This document shows positions 48,080 through 57,269 of a stretch of 64,000 nt of DNA, in pieces. This DNA is from Deinococcota bacterium. Its GTDB lineage: Bacteria > Deinococcota > Deinococci > Deinococcales > Trueperaceae. The first letter of the stretch is position 1, and each line of letters begins with the position of its first letter. The stretch covers positions 42,847 to 106,846 of the forward strand of contig CAUJFI010000018.1 of assembly GCA_963170125.1 (NCBI GenBank), in the 5' to 3' direction. A model generated the notes under the pieces. The model did not search any database, was not told the DNA's origin, and saw nothing but the letters and a program-made list of their open reading frames with translations. The position numbers and the translations under genes are program-made.

Positions 48080-48334
48080 CTAGGTAGCGCCGGCGGGATC
48101 CTCGGCCGCGCTGACGAGGCCGCGCCGGCGCAGCTCGGCCTGCGCCGACGCGAGGTCGCCGTACGTCGCCAGCGGCGCGGAGCCGCTGACGACCTTGCGC
48201 TCCAAGGTCGCACACAGCTCCGCCAGCTCCTCGCCGCTCAGTGAGCCGAGGTGCGGCCTGGCCTCGCTCGCGAGTGCCCGACCGCCCTCCGACCGGTTCG
48301 GCTCTTCGAAGACCCCCACGCCGTCGACTTCCAT
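48080..48334 (-). CDS. Small acidic hypothetical protein
   Basis: An 84-aa frame ending 8 bp past the stop of the convergent secreted-protein gene. SLSGEELAELCATLERKVVS and LASAQAELRRRGLVSAAEDP form two likely helices. No family is recognised, and there is no strong ribosome site, so it could be a small DNA- or protein-binding factor or a chance frame. The gap 48335-48471 holds a TATACT -10-like site (48423-48428) for the next gene. Confidence 0.45.
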   Translation of the reverse strand: MEVDGVGVFEEPNRSEGGRALASEARPHLGSLSGEELAELCATLERKVVSGSAPLATYGDLASAQAELRRRGLVSAAEDPAGAT

Positions 48335-48471
48335 GGCGCGCAGACTACCGCCGTCTCGCTTAACGCCGACTTAAGAGCACCGTCAGGCCCGCCGCCGCAT
48401 GCTGGGCGTCAGGAGCTCCCAGCTATACTCGGTCCCACGAAGCCACGGAGCGCTAACCTCCTGGAGCGAAC

Positions 48472-51240
48472 ATGCTCAGCGTCCGGCCCACGGCAACCCC
48501 CTTCCACTTGCGCCGCACCAGGCTGCTGGAGCGCATGCCGGACGAACCGGGCTTCATGGTATGGCTCGAAGCGCCGTACGGTTACGGGAAGAGCGTCCTG
48601 GCTGGGCAGTGGGCCGCGGAGCTCGAGGGCGACGGCTGGCGTGTCGCGTGGCTCGCGCTCGCGGGCCGCGACCCACGCGCCATGCTGGCCCAGCGGCTCT
48701 CCCTCCCCGCCGCCGCGCCGTGGGGCATCATCGACGAGGAGCTGTGGCGCGAGCCGACCCTGCTCGTGCTTGAGGACCTGCAGGGCAGCGAAGACCTGAC
48801 GCCCGTCTTGCGGCACCACCCGGGCCTCGTCCTGCTCGCTAGCCGCGGCCCCCTCCCCTACCTCGAGCTGCCGAAGCTCCGCACGCAAGGGCGCCTGCTC
48901 CACCTCACCAACGACCAGCTCGCGTTCCAGGAGGACGAGGCCGCCGAACTCTTCCAGGACCGAGAGCGCGGACATGAGGCGTGGCGCCTGACGCGGGGCT
49001 GGTCGCTGCCGCTCCACTTCGCCGCGCTGACGGGTGACCTGCCGCAGCAGGCGACCCTGTTGGAGGGCGTGAAGCGGAGCGTGAGCGAGCGCGCCTGGCG
49101 TGAACTGATGTTCCTGGCCACCGTCGACTTCCTCCCCAAGCAGGCGGCGGTCGCGGCCACGGGCGACCTCGCGCGCTCGGGGTTCCTCCAGACGCTCACT
49201 GACGGCTACCGCCTGCACCCGCTAATCGCCGAGAGCGTACTCGGAGCGCACGGCGACGAGGCCAACGCGGCCCTGGGGGAGCAGGCCCACCGACTCGAAC
49301 CGGCGCGCCGCGGCGCGGCTTGCGAGCGCGCGAATTACCTCGACGGGCTGAGAGCGGTCCTGCTCGGCGACGACGGCGCCGCGGTGGCTCTGAACGCCCC
49401 AGAGGCGTTCCTGAGGTGGGACGCGGCAGTGCCCCAGAGCGCTGAGCTGGAACGGCGCGCTCATGTCACGCTCGCACGCCTGACGCTCGGGCGGCTCGAG
49501 GAAGCGCTGGAAGACGCGCGCGAGCTGACGCTGAGCCCAGCGTTGACGCCGAGGCTACGCTCGCTCCTCGCCAGCCACACGCTCTTCGGCCTCAGCGGGG
49601 TGAAGCGGTTCGCACAGGCCGCGGAGTTCAGCGCCGTGGCGCTCGACCTCGTGGATGCGCTGCCGCCGCAGGAAGCCGGCACCATCCTCAGAGGGCTCGG
49701 GCTCGTCGCCTTCGCGCAGGGCGACTACCGCGAGGCGGAGCGCAGCTTCCGGGCCGCGCTCGCCCGGTTCCAGGCAGCTGAGGCGAGCAAACAACAGCTG
49801 ACCCTGACGATGATGACCAGAGCGAACCTCTCGAGCACGCTGTGGGAGCTGCACGGCGACCCCCATGAGCTCCTGGCCATGATCGGCGAGGTGGCCGCCA
49901 CCCCGGGCATCGACGACGCCGCGTTCGTGACGTTCCAACAGAACCTCGCGGTCGCCCAGGCGTTCGTCGGCGACGAGAGCGGTGCCGTCGAGGCCACGCG
50001 CGCTGCCGCCGCGAAGGCGCACGGCTACGGGGCGGTCGTCGTGAACTCCATGCTCGCGTACTTCGAAGGGGACACGACCGCGTTCCCGGCCCTGCTGGCC
50101 GGGGCGCGCAAATGGGAAAGGTTCGAGCTCTCCGAACGCGTGAGCGCACTCTGGCTCCGCGCGCTGCGCCGGGCCGGTGACCTCGATGCGGCCATCGGCC
50201 TGCAGGAGGTCCTGGAGGTCGGTCCGTTCACGAAGCTCGAACTCGTGTGGGCGTACGAGCGGAGCGGCGACCGTGCTCGGGCCACGAAGCTGCTCGAGGA
50301 GACGCGCGAGGCCTACCCGTACCGCGAGTTCCGCCTCCACTGGCACGCGGCCGCCTACCTGGTCGAACGCACCTCCGAGCAGCTCGACGCCCTCCTCGAC
50401 CTGAGCACCAACCGCGAGGGGATGCTCACCTACACAGGCGTGCCGCTCGCGGCGCTGCCGCCAGACCGGCCCGAACTCGCTCGCGCCTACCCCCTCACGG
50501 AGGTCCTCGCCTCGGGCTGGACGGAAGCCGTCAGATCGCGCCTAGGCGACGTGCCGCCGCTGGACGTCAAGGTCCTAGGCGAGGTGAGCGTCGACCGCCT
50601 GGGCGAGCCGGTGCCACTCACCGACCGCCAGCGCGAGTTGGTCACCTTGCTCGCCTTGGGCGCCGGGCGGGAGGCGATCGCCGAGGCGATGTGGCCGGAC
50701 ACGGACCAGAAGAAGCAGCGCAACAACCTCGGGGTCCAGCTCAACATGCTGCGCAAGCTCCTGGAGCCTTGGGGCGTGACGACCTACCTGCTCGAGAGCG
50801 GTCTGACGCGCTTCGAGTCGGACCACGCGCGGCTCGAGTCGGCGCTAGGGCGCGGCGACGCCGAGGCGGTGGCCGCTCTGTACCGTGGTCCGCTCGCGCC
50901 GGGCGTGGACAGCGACACCGTCGTCGAGGAACGCCTCAACCTGCGTGAGCGCGTCTTGGACGCCCTGTTGGCCGGCGCCGAGGCGAACGTCTCCGCCGCC
51001 GGCGATCCGGACGGCGCCGGAAGAATCGAGGACGCCGTCCGCTACCTGAAACGCCTGCTCGAGCTGGAGCCCCTCCATGAGGAGGCCGTGCAGGCGCTGC
51101 TCGGCCTCCTCATCCGCCTCGGGCGGCGGCGGGACGCGCAGCGGACGTTGGAGCGCTTCGCCCAGCTCCTGCGCCAAGAGACCGGGCTAGCGCCGCACCG
51201 CCACACGCTCGCCCTGCTAGGCAAGGCGGAGGTCGACTAA
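48472..51240 (+). CDS. Large STAND-type transcriptional regulator with SARP/BTAD C-terminal region
   Basis: A 922-aa protein starting after CTGGAGCGAAC. An N-terminal NTPase has a P-loop APYGYGKS (residues 34-41). A long helical TPR-like region follows (about 300-670; for example GTILRGLGLVAFAQGDYREA and EAERSFRAALARFQ). The C-terminal 230 residues begin LDVKVLGEVSVDRLGEPVPL, a winged-helix DNA-binding fold with LTDRQRELVTLLALGAGREA, then a BTAD helical domain (LKRLLELEPLHEEAVQALLG). The layout is like MalT/AfsR regulators but with the DNA-binding part at the C-terminus. The ligand is unknown. Its 3' end overlaps the convergent gene by 4 bp. Confidence 0.8.
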   Translation: MLSVRPTATPFHLRRTRLLERMPDEPGFMVWLEAPYGYGKSVLAGQWAAELEGDGWRVAWLALAGRDPRAMLAQRLSLPAAAPWGIIDEELWREPTLLVLEDLQGSEDLTPVLRHHPGLVLLASRGPLPYLELPKLRTQGRLLHLTNDQLAFQEDEAAELFQDRERGHEAWRLTRGWSLPLHFAALTGDLPQQATLLEGVKRSVSERAWRELMFLATVDFLPKQAAVAATGDLARSGFLQTLTDGYRLHPLIAESVLGAHGDEANAALGEQAHRLEPARRGAACERANYLDGLRAVLLGDDGAAVALNAPEAFLRWDAAVPQSAELERRAHVTLARLTLGRLEEALEDARELTLSPALTPRLRSLLASHTLFGLSGVKRFAQAAEFSAVALDLVDALPPQEAGTILRGLGLVAFAQGDYREAERSFRAALARFQAAEASKQQLTLTMMTRANLSSTLWELHGDPHELLAMIGEVAATPGIDDAAFVTFQQNLAVAQAFVGDESGAVEATRAAAAKAHGYGAVVVNSMLAYFEGDTTAFPALLAGARKWERFELSERVSALWLRALRRAGDLDAAIGLQEVLEVGPFTKLELVWAYERSGDRARATKLLEETREAYPYREFRLHWHAAAYLVERTSEQLDALLDLSTNREGMLTYTGVPLAALPPDRPELARAYPLTEVLASGWTEAVRSRLGDVPPLDVKVLGEVSVDRLGEPVPLTDRQRELVTLLALGAGREAIAEAMWPDTDQKKQRNNLGVQLNMLRKLLEPWGVTTYLLESGLTRFESDHARLESALGRGDAEAVAALYRGPLAPGVDSDTVVEERLNLRERVLDALLAGAEANVSAAGDPDGAGRIEDAVRYLKRLLELEPLHEEAVQALLGLLIRLGRRRDAQRTLERFAQLLRQETGLAPHRHTLALLGKAEVD

Positions 51241-52037
51241 GGCGCCCCGTAGTACGGAGTCCTGCTCCCGTCGGGGTTGATCTGGTACCACACGTTGAAG
51301 GCGGGGTCGAAGACCAACGGTAGGCCCGTCGGCGTCTGGTAGTAGGTGTTCTGGCTCGGGGCGTATGGCAGGTCGTACGTGGTCCCCGTGCCGGGGTCCG
51401 TGTACTGGGCCTCCTCGCGGATGACGGTGCGGTTGAAGTCGGCGATCGCCCCCTCCTGCGACTGCTGTTGCTGCCACCAGGCGGCCATGGCCGCGTCGTT
51501 GGCCGCGTCGCGCTGCTGCACGCCCGCCATCCAGGCGTCGAAGCTCGCCTGCTGGCCGGCCTGCGCCGCCTTCGAGCCTTGGTAAGCCAGTTGGCAGTCG
51601 ACCGGGTTCTGCTGGCAGTGGATCGCCTGCCCCATCTGCAACGCGTAGGAGTCGGGCGAGGTCGTGTCACCCGTAGTCTTCCTGTAGAGGTCGATGAAGT
51701 ACTTGTTGATCTCGTTCATGCGCGCCTGGAGCTGTTGGTCCATCTGCGCGAAGTACTGGTTGTTCTGAGCGGTCCGCGCCTGAATCTCCTGGAGGATACT
51801 GTCCATCTGCGCCATGGGATCGACGTAGCCGCCGTACATGCCACCCATGGTCGGGTCGTAAGGCATAGCGTACGTTCCGCCCATCGTGGGGTCGTACTGG
51901 TATCCGTAGGGGTACCCTGTCGGGTAGCCGTAGGGGTACCCTGCCGGGTAGCCGTACGGATAGTACTGGCCGGCGGCGAGGCCGAGCACCACCGCGCAGA
52001 GCAAGACCACCACGTACCGTCGTCCGATCGCGCTCAT
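51237..52037 (-). CDS. Secreted Tyr/Gly/Pro-rich repeat protein
   Basis: A 266-aa protein from ATG 52037 (GAAGGAGACGGGG before it). A signal peptide (MSAIGRRYVVVLLCAVVLGL) is followed by YPYGYPAGYPYGYPTGYPYG-type repeats, then two YDPTMGG repeats. The rest is Gln-rich helix (MDSILQEIQARTAQNNQYFA), with two cysteines at IHCQQNPVDC, ending in a short aromatic strand region. No known enzyme domain. It may be a surface or envelope structural protein, encoded next to another secreted repeat protein. Confidence 0.7.
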   Translation of the reverse strand: MSAIGRRYVVVLLCAVVLGLAAGQYYPYGYPAGYPYGYPTGYPYGYQYDPTMGGTYAMPYDPTMGGMYGGYVDPMAQMDSILQEIQARTAQNNQYFAQMDQQLQARMNEINKYFIDLYRKTTGDTTSPDSYALQMGQAIHCQQNPVDCQLAYQGSKAAQAGQQASFDAWMAGVQQRDAANDAAMAAWWQQQQSQEGAIADFNRTVIREEAQYTDPGTGTTYDLPYAPSQNTYYQTPTGLPLVFDPAFNVWYQINPDGSRTPYYGAP

Positions 52038-52108
52038 CCCCGTCTCCTTCGACCTGCCGTGTCGAGGATACGCCTCGACGCCTCCGCCACGGTGCCCGCC
52101 GAGCGTGC

Positions 52109-53011
52109 TCATGGCGTGGGTTGGTTCGAGGTCTTCTGGAGCATGTAGGTCGTGTCGCCGATGTCCAGCATCGTCGTGCCGCCCTCCACGTAGACCCAGA
52201 ACTCGAACTGGTTGCCTTGGCCGTGCACCGACCCGTCGTCGTCGACGTGCGCCTGGAACTGGTAGCGCTGGCCCTGGTCCTGGATATAGCCGACGTAGCC
52301 GCCTTGCGCGCCCTGCAGCGAGAGTACGAACGCGCCGTTGTTGCCGACGTAAGTGCCCGTCATGTCGCCGGCCTGCGCGCCGAAGCCTGGTTGGGTCGGC
52401 ATGCCGGGCTGAGCCGGCGTGCCCGGCTGCGTGCCGAAACCAGGCTGGGTAGGCATACCCGGCTGGGTACCGTAACCAGGCTGGGTCGGCATGCCAGGCT
52501 GCGTCGGCATACCGGGCTGCGTGCCGACGCCCGGCTGCGTTCCGAAACCAGGCTGCGTGGGCATGCCGGGCTGAGCCGGCGTACCCGGCTGGGTACCGAC
52601 ACCGGGGTTCACGGGCACGGCCCCCGGGGGAGGGGTCGGGAAGCCGGTCTGAGCGCCACCCTGGCGCTGCAGGACCATCACCTGCCCCTGCCCGACGGGC
52701 TGTCCGTTCGCTCCCATCTCGTAGAACTGGATCTGCAGCGTCGAGCCGTCCGGACTGACCTGCGCCTGGAACCCGAGCACCCCCTGCTGCGACTGCACGG
52801 CGCCGTAGGCGTACTGTCCGTCCGCCTGCCCTTGCAGCGGGAACTGGCCATTGCCCGTGATGACGGCGCCGGACAGGGCGCCGTTCTGCGCCTGCTGGAA
52901 CGCGATGCTTATGCCGTTGGCCTGGTCGGCGAAGGTCCCGTTGAACTGCTGGGCGAGCGCCGACGTGAGCGACATGGCCAGGGCCACGAAGACTAAGGTG
53001 CGGATGCGCAC
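52109..53011 (-). CDS. Secreted protein with central TQPG repeats
   Basis: A 300-aa protein from GTG 53011 (AAGGAGGAGACC before it). The signal peptide is MRIRTLVFVALAMSLTSALA. An N-terminal beta domain (about 21-115: FNGTFADQANGISIAFQQAQ) and a similar C-terminal domain (about 213-295: MTGTYVGNNGAFVLSLQGAQ) flank a repeat region of GTQPGMPTQPGF units (about 133-210). The two end domains look homologous, each a small barrel of G-T/Y-Y/F strands. It is probably a surface or periplasmic protein with a flexible linker. Confidence 0.75.
   Translation of the reverse strand: MRIRTLVFVALAMSLTSALAQQFNGTFADQANGISIAFQQAQNGALSGAVITGNGQFPLQGQADGQYAYGAVQSQQGVLGFQAQVSPDGSTLQIQFYEMGANGQPVGQGQVMVLQRQGGAQTGFPTPPPGAVPVNPGVGTQPGTPAQPGMPTQPGFGTQPGVGTQPGMPTQPGMPTQPGYGTQPGMPTQPGFGTQPGTPAQPGMPTQPGFGAQAGDMTGTYVGNNGAFVLSLQGAQGGYVGYIQDQGQRYQFQAHVDDDGSVHGQGNQFEFWVYVEGGTTMLDIGDTTYMLQKTSNQPTP
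52380..52612 (-). repeat. Tandem coding repeats in the secreted TQPG-repeat gene
   Basis: Repeated blocks encode GTQPGMPTQPG and GTPAQPGMPTQPGF units, with units of 18 to 36 bp and frequent near-identity. The repeats keep the reading frame, as expected for a protein under length variation rather than a CRISPR. Confidence 0.8.
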
Positions 53012-53097
53012 GGTCTCCTCCTTAACGTGACCCAAGGTTAGGGGAGGAGTGCTTAAATCCCACTTAATGGCAGCGCGGCCGCGGCGGGCCACTTACG

Positions 53098-54564
53098 TCA
53101 CACGCCGATCAGGGAGACGACGAGCAGCAGCCCGATCTGCGCGCCGAACGTCCAACCGGGCACCCCGAAGGCCGCCAGCACGAATGCCGGCAACGCCGCT
53201 AGGAGCGCGGCGACGAGCTGGGCTTCCCAGCGCGCGGCGCCGGCACCGCTCCAGGAGCCGTACTTCTCCACCACCAGCAGCACGGTTAGCACGAGCGCCA
53301 CGCCGGAGAAGAGGCCGCCGGCGGCGTCTCCGAAGAGGACGCTGGCGGCGAGCAGCGCGAACACGATGGCGGCCGCGGCGGGGGCGACCCGGCCAAGGGT
53401 GCGCGAGTACGGGTCGACCGGCAACACGCCGACGGCGAACTCCGGACCCAACAGCGCGGTCCCGGCGCGCGCGACGAGGATCGCTGCCGCGAACACGGCC
53501 AACGGGCCGCCGAACAGGCTCCCGAGCGCGCCGACGGATGGCTGCGCCGTCCCCAACGCCCCCGCCCCCCCGCCGGGGCCGACCATAGCCGCCAGACCGC
53601 CGGCGAGGAGCGCGAGGCTGAGCGTCGTGACCTGTCGCCACCACGGGGCGCGCCAGAAGTGCGTCAGAGCGCGCCAGGCGAACGCCCGCCAGACCGGCGC
53701 CTCGACGGTGGGGAGCGGCAACGACCGGCTCGGCCGCGTGGCGCCGGGAGTGTCGTAGAGGGCGGCAAGCAGGCGTCTGCGCTCACCGCCGTCGGCCGCA
53801 GCCTGACGGATGAACCCGGCCATGCCGGCCATGAGCTGCATGAGGCGCATGGCCTGCAGCTGAGTGAGGACGAGGCTCTGCGAGGCGAAGCGCGGCGGCC
53901 ACTCCTCCGCCAACGACGACCTGACGGAAGCGACGCCTAGCGTGACGACGACGATGGGGGCCACGAGCACGACGGGCGAGGCACCCAGGAGCGCGTCGGC
54001 GAACCCGTAGGGCACGGCGCTGAGGACGCTGCCGAGCAGCGCGACGTGCCAGGCGCGTAAACCGACCGCCCGGTAGGCGTACACGAGCCAGGCGGCGCAG
54101 AACCGCGCCACCAGGACGAGGCCTATCACGGGGGCGGCGAACGGCGTCGCTTGCCAGAAGAGCGCCGGGGCCAGGGCCGTCCACACGAGGCCGACGAAGA
54201 CACCGGCGGCGCAGAGCCCCGCCGCCTTGAGCATGAAGCGCCAGCGCAGGACCGACCAGGGCGGCACGGGGGCGAGGCCGAGACGGAACAGGTCGCGCCG
54301 GTCGAGGATGAGGGGCGGCGCCCGTCTGGCGAGTATCACGCTCATGAACGCGACGACGAAGACGCCGACCAGGTACGGGCGGGGTCCGCCGAGCGGCGCG
54401 GCGAGCGGCGTGAGGGTCTCGAGGCCCGCGATGACGAAGATCACCAACCAAGCGATCAGGTAGACGATCGTCCACCAGCCGACGGCGCGGCCGACCCAGT
54501 CGCGGTAGGCGCGCATGGCGCGCCCGACCGTGCGCCGCCTCAGGTAAGCGACGCCAGCCGTCAC
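53098..54564 (-). CDS. ABC exporter membrane subunit
   Basis: A 488-aa protein with about ten hydrophobic segments. The N-terminal part reads AYRDWVGRAVGWWTIVYLIA, and LVWTALAPALFWQATPFAAP lies further on. There is a long cytoplasmic loop at about 200-290. It overlaps by 4 bp the ATP-binding gene, which establishes it as the membrane partner. The arrangement resembles putative ABC-2-type exporters of unknown substrate. Confidence 0.7.
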   Translation of the reverse strand: MTAGVAYLRRRTVGRAMRAYRDWVGRAVGWWTIVYLIAWLVIFVIAGLETLTPLAAPLGGPRPYLVGVFVVAFMSVILARRAPPLILDRRDLFRLGLAPVPPWSVLRWRFMLKAAGLCAAGVFVGLVWTALAPALFWQATPFAAPVIGLVLVARFCAAWLVYAYRAVGLRAWHVALLGSVLSAVPYGFADALLGASPVVLVAPIVVVTLGVASVRSSLAEEWPPRFASQSLVLTQLQAMRLMQLMAGMAGFIRQAAADGGERRRLLAALYDTPGATRPSRSLPLPTVEAPVWRAFAWRALTHFWRAPWWRQVTTLSLALLAGGLAAMVGPGGGAGALGTAQPSVGALGSLFGGPLAVFAAAILVARAGTALLGPEFAVGVLPVDPYSRTLGRVAPAAAAIVFALLAASVLFGDAAGGLFSGVALVLTVLLVVEKYGSWSGAGAARWEAQLVAALLAALPAFVLAAFGVPGWTFGAQIGLLLVVSLIGV

Positions 54565-55202
54565 GCGCGTAACGTGCCGTCGACGAGCTCGAGCCGCCGC
54601 GCCTCCAGGACGCTCTCGAGGTCGCGCTGGTGGCCGGTCAGCAGCACGGCGCCTCCGGCCGCGCCCCGCGCCTGGAGGCCGGCGGCGAGCAGCTCTTGCG
54701 AGGCGATGTCAAGGCCGTTGAACGGCTCGTCGAGGATGGTGAGGGGCAACTCCAACCCTAGCGCCAGCGCCAGCGCCAGCTTCTGGCGCATGCCGCGGGA
54801 GTGCGTGCCGGGGTACTCGTCCAGGCGCGCCTCCAGGCCGAACGCGCCGAGCCACTCGAGCGCGTGGGCGTCGGCGTCCGGCCGGCCGTACAGGACGGCG
54901 TTGAGACGGGCGTGCTCACGCAGGGTCAGGTCCTCGTAGAGCGCCGGGTCGTCCGGCGAGAAGACGAACTTGGAGCGGGCGCTCATACTGCGGTTCGGGC
55001 GCCCGAAGATCTCGACCTCGCCGTGGCTGGGCAGCAGCCCTATGACCGCGCGCAGCAGCGTGCTCTTGCCCGCCCCGTTCGGTCCGACGAGGAGCGCGAC
55101 ATCGCCTGCGGCCAGGCGGAAGGTCACCTCGTCGAGCACGCTCACGCCGGCGAGGCGCACGCGCAGGTCGACGACGTTGAGCGGCGCGGGATCGGCAGAC
55201 AT
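54561..55202 (-). CDS. ABC transporter ATP-binding protein
   Basis: A 213-aa protein. Walker A is GPNGAGKS (LLVGPNGAGKSTLLRAVIGL), the signature is HSRGMRQK (a variant of LSGGQ), and Walker B is LTILDEPFNGLD, with the H-loop in LLTGHQRD. Start ATG 55202 is supported by a TACAGT -10 6 nt before it. It drives the membrane protein encoded after it, which starts in its last 4 bp. Confidence 0.92.
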   Translation of the reverse strand: MSADPAPLNVVDLRVRLAGVSVLDEVTFRLAAGDVALLVGPNGAGKSTLLRAVIGLLPSHGEVEIFGRPNRSMSARSKFVFSPDDPALYEDLTLREHARLNAVLYGRPDADAHALEWLGAFGLEARLDEYPGTHSRGMRQKLALALALGLELPLTILDEPFNGLDIASQELLAAGLQARGAAGGAVLLTGHQRDLESVLEARRLELVDGTLRA

Positions 55203-55208
55203 GCGGGC

Positions 55209-55214
55209 ACTGTA
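55209..55214 (-). promoter_or_regulatory. -10 element of a leaderless promoter for the ABC ATPase
   Basis: TACAGT, 6 nt before ATG 55202 on the minus strand, with no ribosome site. This is the same layout as at 15089, 35979, 58578 and 63912. Confidence 0.5.
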
Positions 55215-55381
55215 CCAACCGGTCGGCTGGGGTCGACCGCGAGCATGGTCGACGGTTGGCGCCGGGTGCCACTGCCGGTCATCACCGTGGAGGCGGGGCC
55301 GCCGTGGAGCCGGCCGGCCGTCTACGCTGCTCGACCCTCTGAGGCCCTTGACGGAGGAGCCGCCGCGCGAGAGCATCTGCC

Positions 55382-56059
55382 ATGCTCCCCTTACCGGCCT
55401 TGCCCAGACCGCTGCCCGACCGAGTGACCCTGGAAGGCGCCTACGCCAGGCTCGAACCGCTGTCGGCGGCCACCCACTTCGACACGCTCCTCGAGGCCGT
55501 GACCGGCCCGGCCGAGGAGGAGCGTTTCCGCTACCTCTTCGAGGCGCGGCCAGACGCGCTCGGCTTGCGTAGCTGGTTCGAGACGGCCCAGGCGTCTAGT
55601 GACCCGCTCTTCTTCGCACTCGTCGACCGGGCGACGGGCCGGTGCGAGGGGCGGCAGGCGCTGATGCGTATCACGCCGGAGCACGGCGTCATCGAGGTCG
55701 GTAGCATCTACTGGGGCCCGCGCGCGGCCCGGACGCGCCTGGCGACCGAGGCCGTCTACCTGCTGGCCGAGTACGTGTTCATTACGCTCGGGTACCGACG
55801 CTTCGAATGGAAGTGCGACGCACGTAACGAGCCCAGCCGACGCGCGGCGTTGCGCTTCGGGTTCCGCCCGGAAGGGGTCTTCGCGCAGCACATGGTCGTG
55901 AAGGGGCAGAACCGCGACACGGCCTGGTTCGCCATGCTCGATCACGACTGGCCCGCCCTGGCCACCGCCTACCGGCGGTGGCTGGCTCCGGAGAACTTCA
56001 TGCCGGAAGGACGACAGCTCGAGGCACTCGCCGTACCGCGCGGCGACGGGGCGGCATGA
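55382..56059 (+). CDS. GNAT-family N-acetyltransferase (RimJ/RimL type)
   Basis: A 225-aa protein. RYLFEARPDALGLRSWFE, then GVIEVGSIYWGPRAARTRLA, followed by TEAVYLLAEYVFITLGYRRF and CDARNEPSRRAALRFGFRPE, are the acetyl-CoA-binding and acceptor regions of RimJ/RimL-type GNAT enzymes (motif A ends R..R.AT). The substrate is not predictable; small amines, peptides or proteins are possible. Confidence 0.85.
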   Translation: MLPLPALPRPLPDRVTLEGAYARLEPLSAATHFDTLLEAVTGPAEEERFRYLFEARPDALGLRSWFETAQASSDPLFFALVDRATGRCEGRQALMRITPEHGVIEVGSIYWGPRAARTRLATEAVYLLAEYVFITLGYRRFEWKCDARNEPSRRAALRFGFRPEGVFAQHMVVKGQNRDTAWFAMLDHDWPALATAYRRWLAPENFMPEGRQLEALAVPRGDGAA

Positions 56060-56163
56060 CCAGCCCTCAGCGCAGCCGGCCTGGCTGGGCGCAAGCCGGT
56101 TCGTTGTAGCGCCCCTCCGTGAACACCGGACGCCCCGGGCCGCCGCGCTGCCAGAATCTGGGC

Positions 56164-57269
56164 ATGAAAGCGACTGCCGGGGTGGGAAACCAGTGGAAGG
56201 TCGGCCGACGACGCAAACCGAACGCGGCGGGGGCGGTGGGGCGAAAGCCGGTCCGGCTGCCCGCCTTCCCCCTCGCCATCGTGGCGCTGCTGGCCACTTC
56301 CTGTAGGCCCGAGCAGCCGACGCCGAGCCTTTCCGGACGTTCCGCTCGTCGCCCTTCGACGAGACGACTGGCTCGCTCGTGACTGTCACCAGGTCTGGCG
56401 CGACGGCGACGGCCACCTGGATCGCGCTGGCCGACGGCGCGACGGGCCAGCGGCAGTTCGCGTTGCCCGCCCCGGACGCCGAGCAACTCACCGTCGGTTC
56501 CGGCACCCTGTTCGCCGTCTACCCGACGGCCACCGGAGCGCGCGAGATCCACTGGTGGGACCTGGCGAGCGGCGAGGCGGGTGGCACCGTCACGGTCCCC
56601 CGCGCCAGCGACGGCATGCGCCGCAGCACGGGCGGGCACTTCCTGAGCTTGTGGGAGGTGCGGGGCGGCAAGGTCACGGTCCTCGCCACGAGCGACCCGG
56701 CGCGAGCGCGCACGTTCGACCTCGGGCCGTCACCGGACTGGCACTGGGGCACCGCGGCCCAGCGGACGCTCACCGTCGATGAGGCTAACGGAGTGCTCGT
56801 CGCCGCCGGTTCGGACGGGCGCGCCCACGTGATCGGGCTCGGTGGCGACGAGGCGAGCGACGTGCCTCTGCCCGTCCTGGAGCTTACGGGCGCCACCTTG
56901 AGCGTCACGGCCCGCGACCCGTCGGATGACGGCACCGGTGCCACCCGCAGCTCGTACGACTTCCAAGGCACGTTCCTGCTCGACGGCGCCGGCGAGGCGC
57001 CCCTCACCGTCTACGGCCACGTCAGCGCCTACCGCTTCCACGACTACCAGCCGAGCCCCGCCGCCCTGGCGCCGGCGAGCGTGAGCGGCGCGGCGCGCGT
57101 GGTGGCGCTCGGGGCCGACGAGGACGCGGAGCCGCTGTTCACTCTCGCCTTCGGGTCACAGGACCGCCAAGCGACCACGTACGATGGGACGCTGAGCAGC
57201 ACGCCAGGGGGCGAAAGGTTCGGAGGCGACATGGACTACACGATCGAGTTGCGAGCGGCGGACCGGTGA
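56164..57269 (+). pseudogene. Lipoprotein gene split by a -1 frameshift
   Basis: The first frame (56164-56382) encodes a signal peptide with lipobox LLATSC (Cys47) and then loses sense (Arg/Ser-rich). The second frame, read from about 56307, continues DAEPFRTFRSSPFDETTGSL and then runs to 57269 as a beta-rich, Ser/Thr-containing protein (about 320 aa). A TAG in the second frame at 56304 shows the two frames cannot be one frame without a shift between 56307 and about 56380. The shift equals loss of one base. This may be a sequencing error, a phase-variable gene or a true pseudogene. A CAGAAT -10 sits 6 nt before the ATG. Confidence 0.65.

Noticed and set aside
52380..52612. Repeat array resembling a CRISPR at first sight
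   Set aside because: The repeats are contiguous, coding and in frame (TQPG units), with no unique spacers of constant length and no cas genes.
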